Shown here: in pieces, positions 47,068-55,628 of the stretch
How positions within the stretch are numbered: the stretch's first letter is position 1
How the letters are laid out: every line of letters begins with the position of its first letter
From: Sandaracinus amylolyticus
GTDB lineage: Bacteria; Myxococcota_A; Polyangia; Polyangiales; Sandaracinaceae
NCBI RefSeq assembly: GCF_000737325.1
Contig: NZ_CP011125.1
Span: 9,548,001-9,612,000 of the forward strand
DNA: 64,000 bases
Direction: 5' to 3'
Notes under the pieces: model-generated
Seen by the model: the letters and a program-made list of their open reading frames with translations, nothing else
The model's database searches: none
Told to the model about the DNA's origin: nothing
Made by a program: the position numbers and the translations under genes

Positions 47068-48510
47068 TTACCGCAGAATCTCCGAGACGATCTGGTTCGG
47101 GATGCCGCCGACGTGCGAGCCGAAGCCCGTCACCGGCAGCTCGAAGGTCTGCGTGAGCAGCGTGTAGTAGAGGTCGCGCAGCGGACGATCCCCGGGCGTC
47201 GCGGGGAACACGATGTGCTGATCGCCACGCAGCGTCCCGCCGCCGCCGCCGATCAGGACGATCGGCAGCTCGTTCGCGTCGTGGTTGCTGCCGTGCATCC
47301 CGCTCCCGAAGACGACGACGGTGTTGTCGAGCACCGTGCCCTCGCCCTCGGGGATCGCGTCGAGCCGCTGGCAGAGATCGGCGACCTTCTGGGTGAGCCA
47401 CCAGTTGATCGTCGCGTAACCGTCGTTGCTGTCGCCCGCGTGCTGCAGCCCGTGGTAGCCGCCCACCGAGCCGCTGCCCGCGACCGAGCCGGTGTCGCTG
47501 AACGTGCGGTTCGTGAGATGGCTGTAGACGAAGTCGCTGCGCGCGTCGTCGAGCATGTACGAGATCACGCGCGTCGAGTCGCACTGCAGCGCCATCGTGA
47601 CGAGCGCGTTCATCACGTCGGCGTGCTCGCCGCGATCGTAGTCGGCGGGCACGGCGTCGACGCCGTACGCCTCGCCGTGGCGCTCGACGGGCTCGCACAT
47701 CGCGCGCGTCACGCCGTCGCCGATCGACGCGACGCGCCGCTCGAGCTCGCGCACCGACGTGAGGTACTGATCGAGCGCCGCGCGATCCGCGACCGAAAGA
47801 CGGCGCTGCACGCGCTCGGTCGCGTCGCCGAGGAAGTCGAGCGCGCTGCGGCGCAGCATGCGACGGCGCGTCGCCGCGGCCTGCGCCTCGGGATCGAGCC
47901 CGCCGTCGCCCGCGCCCGCGGCCACCAGCCGATCGAACACCGACTGCGGGTTCACGTCCTTGTAGAGCGGCTCGGTCTCCGAGGCCCACGACACGCTGCG
48001 CGAGAGCGATCCGTGGCGCCCGTCGGTGAACGAGTTGAGCGTCGAGAGCCCGACCTGCAGCGACGGGATCGGCGTGAGCCGACCGAGCTCGCTCTGCGCA
48101 ATCACCTGATCGACCGAGATGCCGTTCGCGACCTCGACGTCGAGCGCGTCGCGCAGCGCGTCGGAGTCCGCGCACGTGAGGAACGCGCCGGTGCAGCGCG
48201 CGTGGCTCGGCTCGACGAAGGGATCACCCTGCATCGCCGTGTAATTCTCGAGGTTCGTGAGGACCGTCGTCTTCGCCTTGAGCGGCGCGAGCGGCTCGAG
48301 GATCGGCGAGAGCTGCCACGAGTCGCCGCTGCCCGCGCCGCGCGACGGCCAGTACTGCGCGGCCGCGCCGTTCGGGAAGTACACCGCGACGAAGCGCTTG
48401 GGCGCGGTGGTGGTCTGCGCGCGCGCGCGACCGGCGAGGCTCTCCATCCACGGCAGCGCGAGGCTCACACCGGCGCCGGCGAGGAACACGCGACGAGAGA
48501 AGCGCGACAT
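47068..48510 (-). CDS. DUF1552 secreted protein (Tat signal)
   Basis: The 480-aa protein starts SRRVFLAGAGVSLALPW, a Tat-type twin-Arg leader. The DUF1552 body follows: RFVAVYFPNGAA near the start, LTNLENYTAMQGDPFVEPSHARC (split as two segments), LDQYLTSVRELERRV and VVVFGSGMHGSNHDANELPIVL near the end. It has no assigned biochemical activity; the fold is related to alkaline-phosphatase-like DUF1501/DUF1552 proteins. It is always found next to DUF1592-type cytochromes in Planctomycetes and Myxococcota, as here (14-bp gap upstream). A GGAGG site precedes the ATG. Confidence 0.9.
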   Translation of the reverse strand: MSRFSRRVFLAGAGVSLALPWMESLAGRARAQTTTAPKRFVAVYFPNGAAAQYWPSRGAGSGDSWQLSPILEPLAPLKAKTTVLTNLENYTAMQGDPFVEPSHARCTGAFLTCADSDALRDALDVEVANGISVDQVIAQSELGRLTPIPSLQVGLSTLNSFTDGRHGSLSRSVSWASETEPLYKDVNPQSVFDRLVAAGAGDGGLDPEAQAAATRRRMLRRSALDFLGDATERVQRRLSVADRAALDQYLTSVRELERRVASIGDGVTRAMCEPVERHGEAYGVDAVPADYDRGEHADVMNALVTMALQCDSTRVISYMLDDARSDFVYSHLTNRTFSDTGSVAGSGSVGGYHGLQHAGDSNDGYATINWWLTQKVADLCQRLDAIPEGEGTVLDNTVVVFGSGMHGSNHDANELPIVLIGGGGGTLRGDQHIVFPATPGDRPLRDLYYTLLTQTFELPVTGFGSHVGGIPNQIVSEILR

Positions 48511-48524
48511 CGGAGCGACCTCCT

Positions 48525-50159
48525 TCAGCGATCGGCGCGCGGCTCGGCGCGGCGGGTGCGGAACGCGTTGGACGAGACGATCGCGTGCACGAGCGCGCGC
48601 ATCGAGGTGCCGTGGGCGCGCCAGCGCGTCTCGATCGCGCGGAGCTGCGCGGGATCGGTCGACTGCTCGCGACGACCGAGCGCGTACACGTACATCGTGC
48701 GCGCGACGCAGGGCTCGAACCGCGGATCGTCGGCGATCACCTGCGCGAGCTGGCCGAGGCCGTCGAACGACACGCCGTTCGGCAGCGTGCCGCGCGCGTC
48801 GATCGCATCGCCGTTGGGGTAGCTCGCGCGCAGCGCGCCGATCGCGTCGAAGCGCTCCAGGCCGAGCCCGATCGGGTCCATGATCGCGTGGCACCCCGCG
48901 CACTGCGGGTTGCTGCGGTGGAGCTCGAGGCGCTCGCGCACGTTGTCGAGCGCGGCCGCTTCGTTCGCGGCCTCGTCGCCGTCGAGGTCGGGGATCTCGA
49001 GCAGCGGCGGAGGCGGCGGCGGCTCGTCGCAGAGGAGCGTGCCCAGCACGTACTTCGCGCGCAGCGTCGGCGAGGTGCGGTGCGCGTACGAGGTGACCGT
49101 GAGCACCGCCGCGAGGCCGAGCACGCCGCGGCGCTCGGGATCCGCGATCGTGATGCGCTCGAGCGCGTCACCGAAGTCGCCGTCGATCCCGTAGTGATCG
49201 GCGAGCCGCGCGTCGACGAAGTGCGCGTCGCTCGTGAGCATCTGCGTGATCGGCGCGGCGTCGTCGCGGAGCAGCTCGAGGAAGAACGCGTCCGCTTCGG
49301 CGCTCATCGCGGCGCGCAGCGGCTCGTCGAACTGCGGGTAGATCTCCGCGAGCACACGATGGCTGCGCAGCCGCCCGGTGCGCAGCCACTGGCCGGCGAA
49401 GCCCTGCACGAACGCGACCGCGCGCTCGTCGTCGAGCATGCGATCGACCTCGGCCGCGAGGATCTCGGGCTCGAGCAGCGCGCCGCTCTCCGCGAGCTCG
49501 AAGAGCCGCGCGTCGGGCATCGTCGACCACAGGAAGTACGAGAGGCGCGACGCGAGCTCCCATCCATCGAGCGGCTGCGGCGAAGTCTCTCCCGGCGCGT
49601 GATCGAGCTCGAGGCGATACAGGAACTGCGGCGCGGCGAGCATCGTCGCGACGACGTGCTGCAGCGCCTCGTCCTGGCCGAGGCCGAGCGCGACCGCGTC
49701 GGTGTGGAGGTTCACGAGCGCCTGCACGTCGTCGTCCTCGAGCGGACGGCGCCACGCGCGCAGACCGAAGTCGCGCAGCACGCGCTGGAGGCACGCCGCG
49801 CCCTCCGCGGCGACGTCGCACGTGACGATGCGCGCGCGCAGCTCGGGGCGCGCGAACACGTCGGCCGCGAGCGTCTCGCCCGCGTCGAGGTAGCTCTCGA
49901 CCTGCGTCGGCGTCGCGCCGAGCGCCTCCGCGATGTGGTCGAAGCCGTGCTCTTCTTCCGCGACGAACGTCGCGCCGGGGCGGAGCGTCGTGCCCAGCAG
50001 ATCGTGGACCGTCTGGTCGTACTCGCGGTTGCTGAGGCGCTGCGGTGGGCGGTGCCCCGGGTCGACCGGTGCGGGACCGCGCGGCCCGGCCGCGCTCGAG
50101 TCGAGCGAGCCGACGCACGACGCGAGCAGGAGAGAGATCGAGACGAGACAGCGACGCAT
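48525..50159 (-). CDS. DUF1592/DUF1588/DUF1595/DUF1585 c-type cytochrome-like protein
   Basis: AAGGAGG precedes the ATG. The signal peptide has a lipobox Cys near 15 (SLLLASC). Domains in order are DUF1587-like RLSNREYDQTVHDLLG, DUF1595 (about 90-160, DFGLRAWRRPL), DUF1592 (160-290, WELASRLSYFLWSTMPD), DUF1588 (300-400, RRGVLGLAAVLTVTSYAHRTSP) and DUF1585 at the C terminus. CAGCH with IMDPIGLGLERFDAIG is the single haem c site. At 544 aa it is the short form of the planctomycetal cytochrome family. It heads the operon with DUF1552 and the glycosidase-like lipoprotein. Confidence 0.9.
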   Translation of the reverse strand: MRRCLVSISLLLASCVGSLDSSAAGPRGPAPVDPGHRPPQRLSNREYDQTVHDLLGTTLRPGATFVAEEEHGFDHIAEALGATPTQVESYLDAGETLAADVFARPELRARIVTCDVAAEGAACLQRVLRDFGLRAWRRPLEDDDVQALVNLHTDAVALGLGQDEALQHVVATMLAAPQFLYRLELDHAPGETSPQPLDGWELASRLSYFLWSTMPDARLFELAESGALLEPEILAAEVDRMLDDERAVAFVQGFAGQWLRTGRLRSHRVLAEIYPQFDEPLRAAMSAEADAFFLELLRDDAAPITQMLTSDAHFVDARLADHYGIDGDFGDALERITIADPERRGVLGLAAVLTVTSYAHRTSPTLRAKYVLGTLLCDEPPPPPPLLEIPDLDGDEAANEAAALDNVRERLELHRSNPQCAGCHAIMDPIGLGLERFDAIGALRASYPNGDAIDARGTLPNGVSFDGLGQLAQVIADDPRFEPCVARTMYVYALGRREQSTDPAQLRAIETRWRAHGTSMRALVHAIVSSNAFRTRRAEPRADR

Positions 50160-50189
50160 CCGCGCCTCCTTGGAGAGCGAGCGCACGCG

Positions 50190-50251
50190 AGATCGAGCTG
50201 GGACCGGCGAGCGCGTGGAGGCGCGTGTGCTCGCCGATCCCAGCTCGATCT
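50190..50251. repeat. Inverted repeat with 23-bp arms
   Basis: The arms 50190-50212 and 50229-50251 pair at 22 of 23 positions (the mismatch can be a G-T wobble) around a 16-base loop. It lies between two minus-strand operons: downstream of the gene ending at 50307 and upstream of the DUF1592-type gene starting at 50159. No T tract follows. It may end or stabilise the upstream mRNA. Confidence 0.75.
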
Positions 50252-50306
50252 GCGCTTCGACGGGTGAGTGGAGCGGCGCGCGCCGGCTGGTTGCGAAAAA
50301 GATCGA

Positions 50307-51290
50307 TCAGGGACTGAACGCGACGCCGAGCGCGCCGTTCGCGACGATCTCGCCGACGCGATGCACGGGGCCGAGCCCCGTGATGTCGAAGCGCGGTCGC
50401 GTGGTGCTCCACTCGAGGCCGCCGATCAGCCGCAGCTCCACGCTGCCGATCATCACCGCGACGCCGAGCGCGCCGCGCAGCGCGACCACCGGCGCCCACA
50501 CCTCGCGATCGTCGATCGTGCCGTTCGCGCTTCCGTTCACCGCGCGCGTGACCGCGCCGAGGCACACCTCGCCGCGCAGCACGTCGACCGGCGCGCCGGC
50601 GCAGCCCTCGAGGCCGATCCCGAGCGCGTGGAAGGTCGCGTCGGTCGTGTCGTTCACCGCCTCGGGCGCGCCCGGGCTCGCGGCGGCGCGCACTCGGACG
50701 CGCCACCACGGCTCGCCGATCTCCACGGTGAGCGCGCCCTCGAACGATGCCTGCGGGAGCACGCCCCACGACGCGCCGAGCTCGAGGCCCGCGGTGAAGC
50801 GCACGCCGCCCTCGGGCGCCGGTGCGACGGGCGGCGGAGGCGGCGGCGGAGGTGGCGGCGGAGGTGGCGGCGGCGGAGGTGGTGGCGGTGGAGGAGGCTC
50901 GGGCTCGGGCTCGTCGGTGCGCAGGGCGACACCTTCTCCGTATGCCAGCGCGAGCACGAGCGTCGCCGCGCGCAGGAGATCACTGCACGTCTCGGCGACC
51001 AACGTGCGGCGGCCCTCTTCGCCGTCGCGCTCGGTGGTCATCGCGAGGCGGAACCCGTCGCGACCCTCGGTGATCGTGCCCCGCGCCCGCAGCGTCGTCG
51101 GCGCGCGGCCGGGCTCGATCACGACGATGCGCGCGAGCTCCGCGCGCACCGCGCCGGCGTCGGGGCACGCCTCGGGCGCGCTCCACTCGAGCTCGAGCGG
51201 AAGCTCCTGCGCGCTCGCAGGAAACGCGACGAGCACGGTTGCGCACGCAACCGTGAGAGTTGCACACGCAACCGTGCGCAGCCCGCTCAC
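50307..51290 (-). CDS. Exported protein with Pro-rich linker and beta-barrel-like C terminus
   Basis: The GTG start overlaps the upstream stop (GTGA, 51287-51290). A Sec signal peptide cleaves after ASAQE. Residues about 28-120 form a small domain (LELEWSAPEACPDAG..., with a matched second Cys in AETCSD). A run of about 23 consecutive prolines follows (near 130-153). The C-terminal roughly 170 residues have alternating strands (FTAGLELGASWGVLPQ, ALRGALGVAVMIGSVELRLIGGL) like a small outer-membrane barrel. It is the third gene of an ECF sigma/TPR operon. It could span the periplasm, but this is inference. Confidence 0.75.
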   Translation of the reverse strand: MSGLRTVACATLTVACATVLVAFPASAQELPLELEWSAPEACPDAGAVRAELARIVVIEPGRAPTTLRARGTITEGRDGFRLAMTTERDGEEGRRTLVAETCSDLLRAATLVLALAYGEGVALRTDEPEPEPPPPPPPPPPPPPPPPPPPPPPPVAPAPEGGVRFTAGLELGASWGVLPQASFEGALTVEIGEPWWRVRVRAAASPGAPEAVNDTTDATFHALGIGLEGCAGAPVDVLRGEVCLGAVTRAVNGSANGTIDDREVWAPVVALRGALGVAVMIGSVELRLIGGLEWSTTRPRFDITGLGPVHRVGEIVANGALGVAFSP

Positions 51291-52009
51291 CGCGCCGCGC
51301 AGCTCTCCTCGACCGAGCGCCGCAGCGGCGACTGGCGTGCGGTGCGCAAGAAGCGCGTCGCGAGACGTCGCGCCTCGGCCTCGCGCCCGACGTCGCACAG
51401 CGCGAGGATGCGCAGCGCGGTGCGCTCGGGCGCCATCTGGCTGCGCGCGAAGCGGTCCTCGTGCTCGCTCACCAGCGCGAGCGTGCGCGCGCCGTCGCCG
51501 GAGCGCCACGCACGCTGCGCGGAGTGCAGCAGCTCGAGCTCCTCCGCGAGATCCTCCGAGGACGACGACGCGCTGGCACGACGGCGCGCGCGCCGCGGCG
51601 CCTCGGGCTCGTCGACCACCGGCGCTTCTGCGGCCGCGATCTCCTGCGGCGGTGCCTCGACGGGCACCTCTTCGATCACGGCGTGCTCCGGCGGTGTGAC
51701 CACGACCGGCGCGGGCTCTTGCGGCGGCGGTGTGCTGCTGCGCGTCACGACGACCGCGCCCGCGCCGAGGACGCCGACCACCAACATCGCGCCGAGCCCC
51801 TTCACGACCCACGCGCCCGCGCCCGCCGCGGCCGCGCCGGCACCGCTCGCCGCCGCGCTCCCCGCAGCCCCGCCGACCGCCGCGCCCGCGCCGATCGCGA
51901 CGGCCGCCGCGAGCTTGCGCTCGATGCGCGCGCGGTCCTCCGCGCTCGGCGTCCTCGCGTCGCGCGCGACCCGCAGCACGTCCCGCGCGTTCGGCCCGAG
52001 CTCATCCAT
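51287..52009 (-). CDS. Membrane protein with C-terminal TPR-like region, sigma-factor partner
   Basis: The N terminus NARDVLRVARDARTPSAEDRARIERKL is a short helical segment seen beside ECF sigma factors in Polyangia. Residues 35-90 are very Ala/Gly-rich and hydrophobic, giving one TM helix. A Pro/Glu/Val-rich periplasmic stretch follows. The last 75 residues (ELELLHSAQRAWRSGDGART, ALRILALCDVGREAEARRLA) look like two TPR helices. It lacks the zinc anti-sigma motif HxxxCxxC, so an anti-sigma role is inferred only from position (8-bp overlap with the sigma gene). A strong GGGGGAAGG site precedes the ATG. Confidence 0.75.
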   Translation of the reverse strand: MDELGPNARDVLRVARDARTPSAEDRARIERKLAAAVAIGAGAAVGGAAGSAAASGAGAAAAGAGAWVVKGLGAMLVVGVLGAGAVVVTRSSTPPPQEPAPVVVTPPEHAVIEEVPVEAPPQEIAAAEAPVVDEPEAPRRARRRASASSSSEDLAEELELLHSAQRAWRSGDGARTLALVSEHEDRFARSQMAPERTALRILALCDVGREAEARRLATRFLRTARQSPLRRSVEESCAAR

Positions 52010-52559
52010 GGCCTTCCCCCCACCGCTGCTTCGCGCGGAAGCGCGTCACGGCCGCTGCGAAGATCGCGCGCGCCGCACGCACGCGCGTGCGCACCGTGTT
52101 GTCGTTCGTCTCGAGCATCTCCGCGGCTTCGCGGCTCGTCATCTGCTCGACCTCCATCAGGAGGAACGCCTCGCGCTGATCCTCGGTCATCTTCTCGAGC
52201 GCCTCGTCGAGCACCGCGAGCGCCTGCTTGCGCGCCAGCGCGTCCGACGGCGACTCGCCCTCGCCCGCCGGCTCCTCCTCGAGCGGCGCGCCGATCGGAC
52301 GGTGACCGTGGTGCCTGACGTAGTCGCGCACCACCCATCGCACGATGCCGTAGAGCCACGTGCGCACGCTCGAGCGCCCCTCGAAGTCGGGCAGCTTGCG
52401 GTGCACGACGAGGAAGACCTCCTGCACCACGTCGTCGAGCGCAGCGGCGGGCACACGGCTCGCCGCGAGCCGCCACACCATGTCGAAGTGCGCGGCGTAG
52501 ACCTCCTGGAACGTCGGGCGCACGAAGGCCTCGGGCATCACCGTCGCCGTCGCGCTCAT
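52002..52559 (-). CDS. ECF RNA polymerase sigma factor
   Basis: This 185-aa protein has sigma region 2 (FQEVYAAHFDMVWRLAASRV, ALDDVVQEVFLVVHRKLPDFEG, VRTWLYGIVRWVVRDYVRHH) and region 4 (LEKMTEDQREAFLLMEVEQMTSREAAEMLETNDNTVRTRVRAARAIF, quoted in pieces by family: EDQREAF, MTSREAAEML and NTVRTRV). There is no region 3 or extension, so it is a minimal ECF sigma. It heads a three-gene operon whose second member is a membrane protein. It likely responds to an envelope signal. The ATG has GAGG upstream. Confidence 0.92.
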   Translation of the reverse strand: MSATATVMPEAFVRPTFQEVYAAHFDMVWRLAASRVPAAALDDVVQEVFLVVHRKLPDFEGRSSVRTWLYGIVRWVVRDYVRHHGHRPIGAPLEEEPAGEGESPSDALARKQALAVLDEALEKMTEDQREAFLLMEVEQMTSREAAEMLETNDNTVRTRVRAARAIFAAAVTRFRAKQRWGEGHG

Positions 52560-52635
52560 CTCGTGCCTCGGCGCATCCTGCCCGGTGAGTGGGGCGGGCG
52601 GCGCGCCCTGGTTGCGAAAAGCGTCGCTCACGCGA

Positions 52636-54549
52636 TCACGGCCCGATCCCGATCGCGCCGACGAGCCCGTCGAAGGGCCCGCTGGTGCTCCCGGTGAACC
52701 CGATCGCGAGCCGATCGTAGCGGCCCGACGCGATGCTCGTGTCGACACCGCGCGTGTCGTCGACGCCGCCCATCACGAGCCGCGCGCTCTCCGCGTCCCA
52801 CGACGCCTCGACGTCGAACGCGCGACCGTCGACGTCCACCATGCTCGGGATGAGCCAGCGGATCACGTCGTCCTGCGAGGCCGCGAAGATCACGCTGCCG
52901 GGGATCGTCACGTAGAGGTTGATCTGATCGCCCGGGCTCGCGCCCTCGCTGATGTTGAGCATCGCCTGGTCGTGCAGGCGCGCGACCGGCGCGGTCAGGG
53001 CGCGCGCGCGGATGCGGCCCGACGTCGCGCTCGGCACGTTGTCGGTCGCCGCGAACACGAGCTCGTCGTCGCCGTGCACGTCGAAGACGAGGCTGCTCGG
53101 TGAGATCCGATTGCCCTCGCGCTGCAGGCCCGCGACCTCGAAGAGCGTCGAGTCGTCGCCGACGAATTCGGTGCTCCCGCCGACCACCGCGACGATCTCC
53201 GCGCGATGCTGCCCATCCGCGAGATCACGTGCGACGAGCGCGACGCGCGTCACGCCCGCGCCCCAGTCGTCGAGCTGCACCTCGATCGCGGGGTCGTTCG
53301 AGACGACGAGCTGCGCGTCGAGATCCACACGCGCCACACCCGCGCCCTCGATGCTCGCCTCGACCATGCCCGCGCCGGCCGCACGCGCGAAGAACGAGAA
53401 CGTCGTGGTGCCGCCGTGCTCGAGCACCACCGCGACACCGTGGCGGCCGCTCACCGGCGCGCCGCGCACCGCGCCCATCGGGACGACCTCGCCGATCGAT
53501 CGCGCCTCGTCGACGTGCACCACGCTCGCGCCGATCGTCTCGAACGCGATCGGATCGAACGGAACGTACGTACCGCGCCGCGCGCGCGCCTCGGCGAGAT
53601 AGCCGCAGAAGATCTCGCCTGCGGCATCGGGGCGGCACGCGATGCGCGGCCAGTCCTCGCCGACGAGGTGCAAGCGTCGCGCGCCCGCGTCCTCGACGAG
53701 ATCGACGAAGGCCTCGCCCTCGCGCGCCATCACGATCGGGAGCGGGCCTCCACCGGCCAGCGAAGGGAGCACGCCGGTGAGCGCAGCGAAGCGCTCGCGC
53801 AGCGCGCCCGCCTCGAGCACCGCGTCGCCGAGCGGCACGATCGCGAGCCACGCGACGCGCGCGCTCCCCGCGCCTCCCACCACGATCGCGTGGGGCTCCT
53901 CGCGCCCGCCGGGCATCGCGATCGCGTCGGTCGCGACGCCGTTCACGTGCACCACCGACGCGCGATCGTCGTGGAGCTCGAACACGACGTGGTACCAGGC
54001 GCCCTCGACGAGCGGTCGCGTCGCGATCACGAGCTCGCCGTGCTGCAGCGTGAGCACGCGCTCCGCGTCGCTGCGCACGACGATCGATCGCGACGCGCTC
54101 TCCGCGCGCAGCACCTCGCTCGATGCGGCCGCGCGCAACACCAGCTCGATCACGAGATCGCTCGCGCCGACCCGCGCCAGCGTGCCTTCGCTGGTGAACG
54201 CGGGATCGATCGCCACAGCGCGCGTCGCGTCGGTGAACGGCCCACGACGCGCCACGATCGCGCCTTCGCTCACCAACGACCCGCCGGTGCGCGCGGGCCA
54301 TCGCGTGCTCGTCGCGTCCTCGCCGCGCAAGAGCAGCGCGGGCGCGCGGCTGGTGGTGCCCGCGGTCCACCCATCGCCCCACACGCCGGTCCCCGAGCGC
54401 CCGAGCGGCAGCTCGAAGCGCCCGCGACAATCGGTGCCCGCCGGGCAGTACCGAGCGGGCGGAAGGCCTTGCTCGCCGATCACGTAGGGCCCTTCCGAGC
54501 ACGCGATCGACGTCACGAGCGCCAGCGCGAGCGAGGCTCTTCGCAGCAA
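52636..54549 (-). CDS. Lipoprotein with LamG/concanavalin-like domain
   Basis: The TTG start gives a signal peptide with lipobox Cys near 17 (VTSIAC). Residues about 70-260 resemble a LamG/concanavalin-like lectin domain: WYHVVFELHDDRASVVHVNGV is the typical strand pair. The remaining roughly 370 residues are beta-rich and end with a second lectin-like or jelly-roll segment (FDVEASWDAESARLVMGGVDD). No catalytic motif is recognised. It may bind extracellular polysaccharide. A TTG start is rare in this window and should be checked. Confidence 0.75.
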   Translation of the reverse strand: MLRRASLALALVTSIACSEGPYVIGEQGLPPARYCPAGTDCRGRFELPLGRSGTGVWGDGWTAGTTSRAPALLLRGEDATSTRWPARTGGSLVSEGAIVARRGPFTDATRAVAIDPAFTSEGTLARVGASDLVIELVLRAAASSEVLRAESASRSIVVRSDAERVLTLQHGELVIATRPLVEGAWYHVVFELHDDRASVVHVNGVATDAIAMPGGREEPHAIVVGGAGSARVAWLAIVPLGDAVLEAGALRERFAALTGVLPSLAGGGPLPIVMAREGEAFVDLVEDAGARRLHLVGEDWPRIACRPDAAGEIFCGYLAEARARRGTYVPFDPIAFETIGASVVHVDEARSIGEVVPMGAVRGAPVSGRHGVAVVLEHGGTTTFSFFARAAGAGMVEASIEGAGVARVDLDAQLVVSNDPAIEVQLDDWGAGVTRVALVARDLADGQHRAEIVAVVGGSTEFVGDDSTLFEVAGLQREGNRISPSSLVFDVHGDDELVFAATDNVPSATSGRIRARALTAPVARLHDQAMLNISEGASPGDQINLYVTIPGSVIFAASQDDVIRWLIPSMVDVDGRAFDVEASWDAESARLVMGGVDDTRGVDTSIASGRYDRLAIGFTGSTSGPFDGLVGAIGIGP

Positions 54550-54594
54550 TCGCGACGAGTGTGCGCGAGCGGCCTCGCCGCGCCAAGCGACAGA

Positions 54595-55506
54595 TCAGAA
54601 CGAGAGACCGAGCTCGCGCTTGTATCGCTCGAACGTCCGGCGTCCCGCCTCGAGCCGCATCAGCGCGCCCTCTGCGATCCACCGCCCGAGGCGCGCGTCC
54701 TTCGCGACCAGCGGCTTGATCACGTCGCGATCCCAGCGCTCCGAGTGCTTGCGATCGATCACCGCGTGCAGCGCGTAGTAGCGACGCGCCGCGCCGCTGA
54801 GACCGAGCCGCGCGAGCCCGCGCTCGACGAGCACGCAGCGACCCGGCGCCGTCAGCTCCACCGCGCCGAGCGCACCGACCGAGTGGTACGCGTAGCGCCG
54901 GTTGTACGCGAGGCCCATCAGCAGGTTCCCGAGCGCGATCGACTCCCACACGATCGGGTGCTTCACCGGGTCGAGCTCGAGCTCCTGCGCGAGACGGCCG
55001 AGCATCGGGCCGTGCATCCCGTCCTCGTGCCCGACGCCCATCTCGTCCCAGTAGTTGCGCGCGAGCTCGAGCTTCGGCGTGACGTCCATCTTGCGCTGCG
55101 TGAGCGCGACGAGATCGTCGAAGCCCGCTTCGCCCGCGAGCTCCTGCTCGAGGAACCAGCGCATCGACGGAAGGTCGGCGTCGTTCGCGAGCCAGTCGAA
55201 GAGCGGATCGTGCTGGCCCGGGCCCGACTCCTCGAGCGACTCGAACCACGCGACGAACTCGTCGGCGTTCGTCGGCGCCTGTCGCGCGCGCTCGGCGATC
55301 ACCGCGCGCTCGCGCTGCAGGAAGCGCTCTTCGATTTCGGCGAGGCGATGATCGCGCTCGAAGAAGGGCGGCGTGTCGGGCGTCGCGGGGCGCAGGCGCC
55401 GCGCGTTCAGCTCCGAGAGCAGCTTGTGGAGCGCATCGGGCGAGAGCTCGTCGCGGCTCGTACGAGCGTCGGCGGAGGTCTCGCGTCGGTGCTCGGTGAC
55501 GTGCAT
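54595..55506 (-). CDS. Haem-oxygenase-like (HDO-type) iron-containing redox protein
   Basis: The 303-aa protein has the signature of the iron-containing redox / Haem_oxygenas_2 family: FLEQELAGEAGFDDLVALT, then ARNYWDEMGVGHEDGMHGPML, WESIALGNLLMGLAYN and RYYALHAVIDRKHSERWDRDVI. These Glu/Asp/His helices fit a diiron centre in a haem-oxygenase fold. Related enzymes include oxygenases that modify amino-acid or fatty-acid substrates. The start ATG 55506 is preferred; a GTG at 55515 adds three residues. It is divergent from a DDAH-like gene (122 bp between starts). Confidence 0.83.
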   Translation of the reverse strand: MHVTEHRRETSADARTSRDELSPDALHKLLSELNARRLRPATPDTPPFFERDHRLAEIEERFLQRERAVIAERARQAPTNADEFVAWFESLEESGPGQHDPLFDWLANDADLPSMRWFLEQELAGEAGFDDLVALTQRKMDVTPKLELARNYWDEMGVGHEDGMHGPMLGRLAQELELDPVKHPIVWESIALGNLLMGLAYNRRYAYHSVGALGAVELTAPGRCVLVERGLARLGLSGAARRYYALHAVIDRKHSERWDRDVIKPLVAKDARLGRWIAEGALMRLEAGRRTFERYKRELGLSF

Positions 55507-55628
55507 GAGCGCCACGAGTCAGCAAGCTCGATGCCGCCGCGAAATCGCGGAGAAACTCGCGCGAACCGAGGCACATCGCCCCGCCATGCGCGCCGTGCGC
55601 GGGCATGGAAGCTGATGGAGCGCGTCGC

